The translations under genes and the position numbers were made by a program. A stretch of 64,000 nt of DNA from Confluentibacter lentus (GTDB lineage: Bacteria; Bacteroidota; Bacteroidia; Flavobacteriales; Flavobacteriaceae), in the NCBI RefSeq assembly GCF_002806995.1, contig NZ_NIHE01000002.1, positions 434,001 to 498,000 of the forward strand, written 5' to 3'. This document shows positions 54,821-62,821 of this stretch, one piece after another (positions within the stretch are counted from its first letter, which is position 1; the number at the start of each line of letters is the position of its first letter). The notes under the pieces are model-generated. The model did no database searches. It was not told the DNA's origin and worked only from the letters and a program-made list of their open reading frames with translations.

Positions 54821-55849
54821 ATGAAAACCAAACCAAGCATATTGCTTATATATACAGGGGGCACTATTGGTATGATACGGGATTCGGAAACGGGATCGTT
54901 GCGTGTTTTCGATTTTAAAAATCTTTTGGATAAAATTCCTGAACTCCAACAATTGAAATGTGATGTAAAATCAATTTCATTTATAAAGCCAATAGATTCA
55001 AGCAACATGAACCCAAATCATTGGATCCAAATTGCAGAAATCATAGAATCTCATTATAATATCTTTGATGGCTTTGTCATATTACATGGAAGTGATACCA
55101 TGAGTTATACATCTTCAGCATTAAGTTTCATGCTTGAGAATTTAGCCAAACCAGTTATTTTCACTGGCTCACAATTGCCTATTGGAGATTTACGAACCGA
55201 CGCCAAAGAAAATTTGATAACAGCAGTAGAACTAGCCTCTTTATATAAGGATGGCAAACCAGTAATCACTGAGGTATGTTTATATTTTGAATATAAATTA
55301 TACAGAGCCAATAGAACTACTAAAATTAATGCCGAAAATTTTGAAGCTTTTGCGTCTTCCAATTATCCCGAGTTAGCAGAATCTGGGGTTCATTTAAAAA
55401 TTAATTATCCATATTTATGGAAGTCAAATGTAACCGACCCTTTAAAAGTTCATAAAACATTAAATACTAATATTGCTTTAATTAAACTATTTCCCGGGAT
55501 AACGGAAGTGTTTTTAAAGACCATGTTAAACACACCACAATTAAAAGGGGTTATTTTAGAAACATTTGGTGCAGGAAACTGTATGACCGAATCATGGTTT
55601 ATCAATTTATTAAAAGAAACTATTTTGAATGGAATACATATTATTAACATCACCCAATGTATTGCCGGCAAAGTTAATATGGGGCAATATGAAACCAGTA
55701 GCCAACTCAAAGAGATAGGGGTTATTTCAGGAAAAGACATGACAACAGAATCTGCCATTTGTAAACTTATGCACTTGTTATCAGCCGAAATTTCTCATGA
55801 ATCATTCAAAACAATGTATGAAATGTCTTTACGTGGAGAATTGTTATAA
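54821..55849 (+). CDS. ansA: Type I L-asparaginase
   Basis: This 342-residue cytoplasmic enzyme hydrolyses asparagine to aspartate and ammonia. The first catalytic Thr is in LIYTGGTIGMIRD; the second set is in VILHGSDTMSYTSSALSF, with Thr and Asp in the classic T-D dyad. FTGSQLPIGDLRTDAKENL is also characteristic. It lacks a signal peptide, which fits type I. It is co-transcribed with tatD. Confidence 0.93.
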   Translation: MKTKPSILLIYTGGTIGMIRDSETGSLRVFDFKNLLDKIPELQQLKCDVKSISFIKPIDSSNMNPNHWIQIAEIIESHYNIFDGFVILHGSDTMSYTSSALSFMLENLAKPVIFTGSQLPIGDLRTDAKENLITAVELASLYKDGKPVITEVCLYFEYKLYRANRTTKINAENFEAFASSNYPELAESGVHLKINYPYLWKSNVTDPLKVHKTLNTNIALIKLFPGITEVFLKTMLNTPQLKGVILETFGAGNCMTESWFINLLKETILNGIHIINITQCIAGKVNMGQYETSSQLKEIGVISGKDMTTESAICKLMHLLSAEISHESFKTMYEMSLRGELL

Positions 55850-55923
55850 AATTAACTTTTAAAGTTTTAGCATTTAACAATTTTTTCGTTATTTGCCTGC
55901 CTAAAATAAAATTCTCAGAATAA

Positions 55924-56011
55924 AGAGAGGTGGCCGAGTGGTCGAAGGCGCACGCCTGGAAAGTGTGTATACGCCAAAAGCGTATCGAGGGTTCGAATCC
56001 CTTCCTCTCTG
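55924..56011 (+). tRNA. tRNA-Ser (anticodon GGA)
   Basis: The acceptor stem AGAGAGG pairs exactly with CCTCTCT at 56004-56010, followed by the discriminator G. The D-arm contains GGCCGAGTGGTCGAAGGC, the anticodon loop is CTGGAAA with GGA, and the T-arm has GGTTCGAATCC. A long variable arm (GTATACGCC...GCGTATC) makes it a class II tRNA, as expected for Ser. The terminal CCA is not encoded. Confidence 0.97.
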
Positions 56012-56082
56012 CTGATATTTTTATTTTTTTAATGTATTTTTTTATATCTTTAACACTTTAACTAATAAATTAAGATTTGAAC

Positions 56083-56853
56083 ATGAAAAGATTATTTTCT
56101 ATCCTTGCCATATCTGGAATGATGGCTTTTGGAACTGTTAATGCAACTACAAATGCAACTACTAGCGCAGCTATAACCACAGTAGCTAGTACAACACAAG
56201 ATGACGCTCCTGTTGAAGAGGAGTTGGGATTTCATCAAGGATTAAAAAAGAGGTTTATTGAAGGAGGCCCAGGGTTTATGGGTATTGTATTATTATGTTT
56301 AATTTTTGGATTAGCCATAGCTATCGAGAGAATTATCTTTTTAAGTCTTTCTACAACCAACACAAAAAAATTAACTCAAGAAGTAGAAGACGCTTTAGCC
56401 TCTGGTGGTGTTGAAGCCGCAAAAGAAGTTTGCAGAAACACAAGAGGACCTATTGCCTCTATCTATTATCAAGGATTAGATAGAACAGACGAAGGTTTAG
56501 AAGCTGCTGAAAAAGCTGTTGTAGCTTATGGTGGTGTTCAAATGGGACAATTAGAGAAAAACGTTTCTTGGATTACATTATTTATCGCATTGGCACCGAT
56601 GCTTGGATTCATGGGTACAGTAATCGGGATGATTGATGCCTTCGATAAAATTGAAGCAGCGGGAGATATGAACCCAGCATTGGTAGCAGGAGGTATTAAA
56701 ATCGCCCTTTTAACTACAGTATTTGGTCTTATTGTTGCTATTATACTTCAAGTATTTTACAATTACATTATTGCAAAAATTGATAGCATTGTTAACGATA
56801 TGGAAGATGCTTCTATCACGTTAATGGATTTGCTAATCAGACAAAAAAAGTAA
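56083..56853 (+). CDS. exbB: ExbB/TolQ/MotA-family proton channel subunit
   Basis: This 256-residue protein has a cleavable-looking N-terminal hydrophobic segment with an Ala/Thr-rich stretch (residues 1-45) and then three core helices. VSWITLFIALAPMLGFMGTVIGMIDAFD and GGIKIALLTTVFGLIVAIILQ are the conserved pore helices of the family. The ATG at 56083 is used; a TTG two codons earlier is not needed. With two ExbD proteins it would energise TonB-dependent transport, and related units in this group support gliding or secretion. Confidence 0.93.
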   Translation: MKRLFSILAISGMMAFGTVNATTNATTSAAITTVASTTQDDAPVEEELGFHQGLKKRFIEGGPGFMGIVLLCLIFGLAIAIERIIFLSLSTTNTKKLTQEVEDALASGGVEAAKEVCRNTRGPIASIYYQGLDRTDEGLEAAEKAVVAYGGVQMGQLEKNVSWITLFIALAPMLGFMGTVIGMIDAFDKIEAAGDMNPALVAGGIKIALLTTVFGLIVAIILQVFYNYIIAKIDSIVNDMEDASITLMDLLIRQKK

Positions 56854-56872
56854 TAATTAAACAACAAAAATC

Positions 56873-57316
56873 ATGAATTCACAAAAATTATTAACTATTA
56901 TATTAGGAATTATTGGAATCATATCCATGGTGTTCCTATTTATAATAATAAATGTAGGAGATGAGGCCATCAGCGCAGGTGAAGCTAGCGGATCTGTAGA
57001 TACATTTATGTATATTTCGTACATAATTTTATTTGCAACTTTAGCCATAGTTTTATTTTTTGTTGTAAAAGGATTATTTACAGGAAACATCAAAAAGACG
57101 TTAATGTCTGTAGGTGCTTTTGTAGCAATCATTCTTATATCATACATCTTATCATCTGGAACAGATTTAGACCTAACAGCATTCAACAGTAAAGGATTAG
57201 GTATTACAGAAGCCATTTCTAAAAATGTAGGGGCAGGTTTAATTGCTTTTTATATTTTAGGGTTTTTAGCAATAGCCTCTATGGTTTATTCTGGATTTAA
57301 TAAAATATCTAAATAA
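56873..57316 (+). CDS. Conserved four-helix membrane protein between exbB and exbD
   Basis: This 147-residue protein has four hydrophobic helices (about residues 8-28, 42-62, 78-94 and 122-142) with short loops. No family name is recognised, but its place inside the exbB-exbD operon (20 bp after exbB, 2 bp before exbD) points to a structural or accessory part of the energiser. It has no obvious charged residue within the helices like the proton-carrying Asp of ExbD. Confidence 0.7.
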   Translation: MNSQKLLTIILGIIGIISMVFLFIIINVGDEAISAGEASGSVDTFMYISYIILFATLAIVLFFVVKGLFTGNIKKTLMSVGAFVAIILISYILSSGTDLDLTAFNSKGLGITEAISKNVGAGLIAFYILGFLAIASMVYSGFNKISK

Positions 57317-57318
57317 TT

Positions 57319-57927
57319 ATGGCAAAAAGAGCAGCACCCGAAGTTAATGCAGGCTCAATGGCCGACATTGCTTTCTTATTATTAATATTTTTCTTGGTTA
57401 CTACAACCATTCCTAAAGATTCTGGAATCAGCAGAAAACTGCCTCCTATTGATGAAAGCGAAACAGAACCTCCTATTATTAGACAAAAAAACATTTTCAC
57501 TGTTTCTCTTAATAATAGAAATCAAATGCTAGTTGAAGAAAATCTTATGGAAATCGAAGATTTAAGAGCGGCAGCTGTTGAGTTTCTGGATAATAATGGT
57601 GATGGAACCTGTACTTTTTGTAAAGGAAAAAGAGACCCAAACTCTTCTGATAACCCAGATAAAGCTGTAATCTCATTAAAGAACGAAAGAGAAACCTCTT
57701 ACGCCACTTACATTTCGGTTCAAAATGAATTAGTTGCAGCTTATAACGAACTAAGGAATAGAAGAGCTCTAGAAATAGGGGCACAAAAAGGATTTCCTAA
57801 CATGAACTTTATTGAAATGCAGGCTAAGCTTGATGATGTAAGGTGGAGTGGAAATAAAACGAAGTTAAAAGAAGTTATTGAGCAGATACAATTGGAGATT
57901 CCTCAAAAATTATCTGAAGTACAATAA
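57319..57927 (+). CDS. exbD: ExbD/TolR-family protein with a CxxC insert
   Basis: This 202-residue protein has the ExbD N-terminal segment EVNAGSMADIAFLLLIFFLVTTTI, whose membrane Asp (in MADIAF) carries protons in the family. The periplasmic domain is longer than usual (about 60 more residues) and has an insert with CTFC (Cys98, Cys101) in NNGDGTCTFCKGK. The Cys pair could form a disulfide outside the cytoplasm. It is 2 bp after the four-helix gene. Confidence 0.88.
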   Translation: MAKRAAPEVNAGSMADIAFLLLIFFLVTTTIPKDSGISRKLPPIDESETEPPIIRQKNIFTVSLNNRNQMLVEENLMEIEDLRAAAVEFLDNNGDGTCTFCKGKRDPNSSDNPDKAVISLKNERETSYATYISVQNELVAAYNELRNRRALEIGAQKGFPNMNFIEMQAKLDDVRWSGNKTKLKEVIEQIQLEIPQKLSEVQ

Positions 57928-57956
57928 TAACTTTCATTTGGAAAAAAACAACAATT

Positions 57957-58439
57957 ATGGCAAAATTTAATAAAAAAAAGAGTGGAGATTTACCTCCAGT
58001 TAATACAGCAGCATTGCCTGATATTGTATTCATGTTGTTATTCTTCTTCATGGTAGCTACAGTAATGAGAGAGAACACTCTTAAAATAGCTAATATTCTA
58101 CCTGTAGCAAATCAAGTAGAAAAACTTGACAAGAAGAATCCAATAAGTTATATTTATATTGGAAAACCTAGCGACAATTATGCTTCTAAATTTGGAACTG
58201 AAGCAAGAATACAATTAAACGACGACTTTGCTGATGTAAGCGAAATAGTGCCTTTTATAAACCAAGAAAGAGCTGCTTTAAGAGAAGAACTTATTCCTTT
58301 CTTAACAGTGTCTTTAAAAGTTGATAAAAAATCTAATATGGGTATTGTTGGAGATGTTAAGCAAGAACTTAGAAAAGCCAATGCTTTAAAAATTAACTAT
58401 ACCACAGGTACAGGTGATGTATCAGCAAACGCTGAATAA
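57957..58439 (+). CDS. exbD: Second ExbD/TolR-family protein
   Basis: This 160-residue protein has the same membrane motif (VNTAALPDIVFMLLFFFMVAT with the proton-carrying Asp) and a shorter periplasmic domain ending LRKANALKINYTT. It differs from the first ExbD by the lack of the CxxC insert. Two ExbD proteins in one operon are common in Bacteroidota, and ExbB:ExbD 5:2 assembly could use both. A strong terminator follows. Confidence 0.9.
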   Translation: MAKFNKKKSGDLPPVNTAALPDIVFMLLFFFMVATVMRENTLKIANILPVANQVEKLDKKNPISYIYIGKPSDNYASKFGTEARIQLNDDFADVSEIVPFINQERAALREELIPFLTVSLKVDKKSNMGIVGDVKQELRKANALKINYTTGTGDVSANAE

Positions 58440-58456
58440 TATTCCTTGTTATACAT

Positions 58457-58490
58457 AAAAAAAGCGCTTCTAAAAAGAAGCGCTTTTTTT
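58457..58490. terminator. Bidirectional terminator between exbD and hflX
   Basis: AAAAAAGCGCTTC (58458-58470) and GAAGCGCTTTTTT (58477-58489) form a 13-bp stem with A and T tracts on both strands, so it serves the convergent exbD and hflX genes. It overlaps the last bases of hflX. Confidence 0.88.
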
Positions 58491-59706
58491 ATTCTTGTGT
58501 CGCATCATAATCAGGATACAAAAACTTGTTATATGGAAAACGAGTGACGTGGATTTCCCTAACCTCATCATAAACCCGCTTTTTAAAATCTTCTAAATTT
58601 TGTTTGTTCAATGCCGAAATGAACAAAGCATTGTTTTTGCCTACTCTGCCCATCCAAGTACGTTTCCACTCATCTAAAGTATAATTTGCTTTGGTTCTAA
58701 CCGCAACTAAATCATCTTTATCAAAAGGCTCAGCTTCATAGGCGTCAATCTTGTTGAACACCATAATAGTCGGCTTATCATTACTTTTAATTTCTCCTAA
58801 TATTTTGTTTACAGATTCTATATGCTCTTCAAAATTAGGATGTGAAATATCAACCACATGAAGCAGTAAATCGGCTTCCCGAACCTCATCAAGCGTACTC
58901 TTAAAACTTTCAACCAATTGGGTTGGCAATTTTCTAATAAATCCAACAGTATCACTTAACAAAAATGGCAAGTTTTGAATCACTACTTTTCTCACGGTAG
59001 TATCTAATGTGGCAAACAATTTGTTCTCTGCAAACACGTCGCTTTTACTAATTACATTCATTAAGGTCGATTTCCCCACATTGGTATAACCCACCAAAGC
59101 AACTCTTACCATGGCTCCTCGATTACCACGCTGCACAGACATTTGCTTGTCTATGGTTTTAATACGCTCTTTTAAAAGGGAAATTTTATCACGAACAATA
59201 CGTCTATCGGTTTCAATTTCGGTCTCCCCAGGACCACGCATACCAATACCCCCTTTTTGTCGCTCAAGATGCGTCCACATACCTCTTAATCGGGGCAATA
59301 AATATTCGCACTGCGCCAATTCTACTTGTGTTCTGGCATAACTAGTTTGGGCTCGTTGTGCAAAAATATCAAGGATTAAATTGGTTCTGTCTAAAACCTT
59401 ACAATTAAGAATTTTACTAATATTACGTTCTTGGGCCGAAGACAATTCATCATCAAAAATGGCAGTTCCTATATCGTTTTCATCAATATATTGCTTTATT
59501 TCTTCAATTTTACCCGTTCCCATAAAGGTTTTAGGGTTGGGCATTTCCATCTTTTGAGTGAAGCGTTTTACGGCATAACCACCAGCGGTAAATGTTAAAA
59601 ACTCCAGCTCATCTAAGTATTCCTTAGATTTATCTTCATCTTGATCTTTAGTAATAAGACCTATTAAAACAGCTCTTTCTAAAGTAATATCTTTCTTTTC
59701 TAACAT
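58489..59706 (-). CDS. hflX: GTPase HflX
   Basis: This 405-residue ribosome-binding GTPase rescues or splits stalled ribosomes. The N-terminal HflX domain includes FTAGGYAVKRFTQKMEMPNPKTFMGTGK and AQERNISKILNCKVLDR. RLRGMWTHLERQKGGIGMRGPGETEIETDRR is the diagnostic middle region. The G domain has GYTNVGKSTLMN, DTVGFIRKLP and NKIDAYE. The length is normal. Confidence 0.96.
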   Translation of the reverse strand: MLEKKDITLERAVLIGLITKDQDEDKSKEYLDELEFLTFTAGGYAVKRFTQKMEMPNPKTFMGTGKIEEIKQYIDENDIGTAIFDDELSSAQERNISKILNCKVLDRTNLILDIFAQRAQTSYARTQVELAQCEYLLPRLRGMWTHLERQKGGIGMRGPGETEIETDRRIVRDKISLLKERIKTIDKQMSVQRGNRGAMVRVALVGYTNVGKSTLMNVISKSDVFAENKLFATLDTTVRKVVIQNLPFLLSDTVGFIRKLPTQLVESFKSTLDEVREADLLLHVVDISHPNFEEHIESVNKILGEIKSNDKPTIMVFNKIDAYEAEPFDKDDLVAVRTKANYTLDEWKRTWMGRVGKNNALFISALNKQNLEDFKKRVYDEVREIHVTRFPYNKFLYPDYDATQE

Positions 59707-59722
59707 AAAAAAATTTAATGTA

Positions 59723-59730
59723 CAAAGTTA
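59723..59730 (-). promoter_or_regulatory. Promoter -7 box for hflX (TAACTTTG)
   Basis: On the minus strand TAACTTTG matches TAnnTTTG and lies 17 bp upstream of the hflX ATG. Confidence 0.55.
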
Positions 59731-59780
59731 CATAATTACAGCCATTTTAATTTTTATATTTTTATCGTTTATTTGTACTT

Positions 59781-60752
59781 ATGACAGATTATATGGAAGA
59801 TATTTTGGTAAGGCACGATATGCAAACCATGGCATTTTATAATTGTGAAAACCTCTTTGATGTTTACGATGATAAGCGAACAAATGATAATGATTATACA
59901 CTTAATTCCTCAAGAAAATGGACGCCCCAACGGTATGAAAACAAACTTAGAAAACTAAGTTTTGCCATCTCTAATATTGGTAAGAAAGAAACTGGAAAAC
60001 ACCCTGCTTTGGTTGGATTGGCTGAAGTTGAAAACGCTAAAGTTGTTAAAGATCTTATAAGTCAAGCAAATCTCGAAGACTGTAATTATAATTATATACA
60101 TTATAATTCTTTAGACAAACGCGGTATTGATGTGGCCTTAATTTATGATAGAACCATTTTTAAAGTAACCCATTCCGAAACATTTTCTATTGATTTAGTT
60201 AATGTACTAGATGGCAATTTAGATGTTACCAGAGATATTTTATTGGTAAGCGGTTTGTTGGATGGAGAAAAAATGCATGTTATTGTAAACCATTGGTCAT
60301 CTAGAAGGGAAGGCGAAAAAGAAACCGAGCATAAACGGATGGCTTCTAGCAATAAAGTGAGTGAGATTATACGGTTTTTAAGAGCTGAAGATGCCGATGC
60401 TAAAATTATTATTATGGGCGATTTTAATGATGAACCCTTTAGCGAGAGCATTATAACTTTGATAGGCACCAACCAATTACATAACCCCATGAAAACAATT
60501 CGTTCTTTTAGTAGAGGTTCGACCATCCATGATAGAAAATGGAATTTATTTGACCAAATCATCATTTCAATAAACTTTCTTAAAAGTACTGAAAACCAGT
60601 TTGAGTTTTTTAAAGCCGATATTTTTGATGATGCTTTTTTAAAAACTTTTAGAGGACGATATAAAGGCACCCCTTTTAGAACGTATGCTGGTAAAAAATA
60701 TACAGGTGGTTATAGCGATCATTTTCCAGTGTATGCTATTTTTAAGAAATAA
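59781..60752 (+). CDS. Endonuclease/exonuclease/phosphatase-family protein
   Basis: This 323-residue cytoplasmic protein matches the EEP superfamily: AFYNCENLFDVYDD near the start, GLAEVENAKVVKDL with the metal Glu, VIVNHWSSRREG, IIMGDFNDEPFSES and a late GGYSDHFPVYA with the Asp-His pair. The substrate (DNA, RNA or phosphoester) cannot be told. Which of the starts at 59781, 59793 or 59820 is used is not certain. Confidence 0.88.
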   Translation: MTDYMEDILVRHDMQTMAFYNCENLFDVYDDKRTNDNDYTLNSSRKWTPQRYENKLRKLSFAISNIGKKETGKHPALVGLAEVENAKVVKDLISQANLEDCNYNYIHYNSLDKRGIDVALIYDRTIFKVTHSETFSIDLVNVLDGNLDVTRDILLVSGLLDGEKMHVIVNHWSSRREGEKETEHKRMASSNKVSEIIRFLRAEDADAKIIIMGDFNDEPFSESIITLIGTNQLHNPMKTIRSFSRGSTIHDRKWNLFDQIIISINFLKSTENQFEFFKADIFDDAFLKTFRGRYKGTPFRTYAGKKYTGGYSDHFPVYAIFKK

Positions 60753-60789
60753 TAAATTCAAAAGCTAAAAATCGTCTGAGATAATTAAA

Positions 60790-61182
60790 TTAATTAATTA
60801 AGGGCTTCAAAACATGATTTAAAGAATCTACAGATAATGGCTTTGAAAGTGTGTCTTTAACAAAACCATAGCTTTTAGCCCGCTTTATATCATCTAAATC
60901 GGTTGAGGATGTCACTACAAATATTGTTATATTATTATTTTGCATAATACCTTTCTTTTTGATTCCATCTAAAAATTGCCAACCATTATGTATTGGCATA
61001 TTAATATCCAACAAAATAATATATTGATCATTAATATTATAATTTTTATTTAGATATTCCAGTCCTATTTTGCCATTTAAGGATGAGTTTACGTTTAACG
61101 AAGGGTAAACCTTTTTTATCATTCTGGTAAAAATTATATGGAAAATGGGATCGTCGTCTATTAATAATACATGCTTATCCAT
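60790..61182 (-). CDS. Single-domain response regulator (Rcp1-like)
   Basis: This 130-residue receiver-only protein shows LLIDDDPIFHIIFTRMI, phosphoacceptor Asp59 in ILLDINMPIHNGWQFLD, Thr/Ser in FVVTSS and Lys in TLSKPLS. It has no output domain and probably relays phosphate. Its start overlaps the end of the REC-PAS gene by 8 bp, so the two are translationally coupled. Confidence 0.9.
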   Translation of the reverse strand: MDKHVLLIDDDPIFHIIFTRMIKKVYPSLNVNSSLNGKIGLEYLNKNYNINDQYIILLDINMPIHNGWQFLDGIKKKGIMQNNNITIFVVTSSTDLDDIKRAKSYGFVKDTLSKPLSVDSLNHVLKPLIN

Positions 61183-62197
61183 TGTTCAACCCATTTAAAT
61201 TCAATAATTTGGTTTCACTTACAATATTTCTTACTATATCGTCCATTTCATTTCCCGATAGTTTAAGCTGTCCTATCAAGTACGGTAAATCCTCAGAATT
61301 AAAGGACTCAAGTTCAATAAGATTAATGATCCCTAAAATTCGTGATAAAGGAGCACGAACCACATGGGATTGCGTCCAAGCTATATCTTTTAATTTAACG
61401 TTTTGTGCCTCAATTTGTTTTATATATTCTAATTTATCTGTTACATCATTTGCCAATACCAACCTAACAATCTTATTGTTATATTCTATGTTACTACTGT
61501 AAATCTCAACATTTATATGTTTCCCAGACTTAAGCCGGTGCACAAAAACCCCAGCAAAACCGTAGGCATCTTTAGATACCCGCTGGGCTAAGCTATCGTC
61601 TAAAGATTCCATTTCTTCTTTGGGTCTAATATCGCGTATGGTCATGTTTTTAAATTCCTCAAGGGTATAGCCATATTTGGTAATTGCCGCTTGGTTTACA
61701 TCCAAAAAAGCTAAAGAGGAAATATCGTAAAGCCACATAGGCTGTGGGCTCAAATTGAATAAATCTTGATATGTTTTTTTAGTTTTATTGAGGCCGTTTA
61801 TATAGCTTTTTCTTTCTAGTGAATAAATGATGGACTTGTATAGGATTTCTGGATTAATTTCATCTTTAATTAAAAAATCGGATACCCCCATAGAGAGTAT
61901 CTTTTGAGCCAAATCAATATCTGTATAACCCGTTAAAATTATTATAGGGATATCACCCGAATACTCTTGGATTTTTTCTACTAAAGCTCCTCCTTGGAGG
62001 TATGGTAGTATCAAATCCAAGAGGATAATATCTATTTTATTTGCAGACTTTATCTTTAAAATAGCTCCGTCAAATGACTCTTCTTGGAAAATTCGGATAA
62101 CATCAAATTTTTCAAGCAGATAATCTTCAAGTAACACAAAATCTCCAAGATTGTCCTCTATAATTAAAATTGTAAGTGGCAGGCTATCCTTACTCAT
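61175..62197 (-). CDS. REC-PAS protein ending in a HisKA-like dimerisation segment, without kinase ATPase domain
   Basis: This 340-residue protein has an N-terminal receiver (LIIEDNLGDF, Asp61 in IILLDLILPYLQGG, Lys in FLIKDEINP), then a PAS domain at about 135-255 (LFNLSPQPMWLYDISSLAFLDVNQAAITKYGY). A helical end holds an H-box-like segment AWTQSHVVRAPLSRILGIINL (His278). It stops at residue 340 without N, G1 or G2 boxes. It may dimerise and be phosphorylated by a partner kinase, for example the one encoded at the window end. The short end appears natural; no frame continues it. Confidence 0.82.
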   Translation of the reverse strand: MSKDSLPLTILIIEDNLGDFVLLEDYLLEKFDVIRIFQEESFDGAILKIKSANKIDIILLDLILPYLQGGALVEKIQEYSGDIPIIILTGYTDIDLAQKILSMGVSDFLIKDEINPEILYKSIIYSLERKSYINGLNKTKKTYQDLFNLSPQPMWLYDISSLAFLDVNQAAITKYGYTLEEFKNMTIRDIRPKEEMESLDDSLAQRVSKDAYGFAGVFVHRLKSGKHINVEIYSSNIEYNNKIVRLVLANDVTDKLEYIKQIEAQNVKLKDIAWTQSHVVRAPLSRILGIINLIELESFNSEDLPYLIGQLKLSGNEMDDIVRNIVSETKLLNLNGLNNG

Positions 62198-62230
62198 TGC
62201 ACCTGATTTTAAATTTTAACAAAGGTAAGG

Positions 62231-62656
62231 TTACTTGGCCAGTTTTGAAAGTTGTAACCAAAACTCCTCTATTTTTAAAATGACTTTTAAAAAATCCTCC
62301 ATATCAATGGGTTTGCTTACATAGCTATTACTATGATTTTCATAGGCTTTATTAACATCCTTTTGATTGGAAGACGTTGTAAGGATTATTACGGGTATTT
62401 TCTTTAGTGACACATCCTCTTTAATTTTTTCCAGAACATAATGTCCATTGTAAATTGGGATGTTAATATCAAGTAGTATTAAATCTGGACGATCTACTTC
62501 TATATACTCTCCTCTTTTAAACACAAAATCGAGCGCATCAGCACCATTTTTTACCACACTAATTTTAGTTCTTATCTTACTTTCTTCAAAAGCATCAAGG
62601 GTTAGAACAATATCTCCTTCATTATCCTCAACCAATAATATATGGACTTCTTTCAT
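62231..62656 (-). CDS. Single-domain response regulator (Rcp1-like)
   Basis: This 141-residue receiver-only protein shows LLVEDNEGDIVLTLDAFEES, phosphoacceptor Asp63 in LILLDINIPIYNGHYVLEKIK, Thr in IILTTSS and Lys in YVSKPIDMEDF. The VEDN.GD start and length fit the Rcp1-type regulators paired with phytochrome-like kinases. It lies between the kinase fragment and the REC-PAS gene in the same direction. Confidence 0.9.
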   Translation of the reverse strand: MKEVHILLVEDNEGDIVLTLDAFEESKIRTKISVVKNGADALDFVFKRGEYIEVDRPDLILLDINIPIYNGHYVLEKIKEDVSLKKIPVIILTTSSNQKDVNKAYENHSNSYVSKPIDMEDFLKVILKIEEFWLQLSKLAK

Positions 62657-62821
62657 GTGTTTCTATTTTTTTTCAACGGTCACATGCAAACATACAATTG
62701 TAATTCCCGTGAATATCAAATCTGTTGCCATGAATGTTTCATTATTATTTATATTTTAAGGGCATATGCAACATCTTATATGATCATGCTTATAAAAAGC
62801 ATTTCCATACGGGTTTCATTG

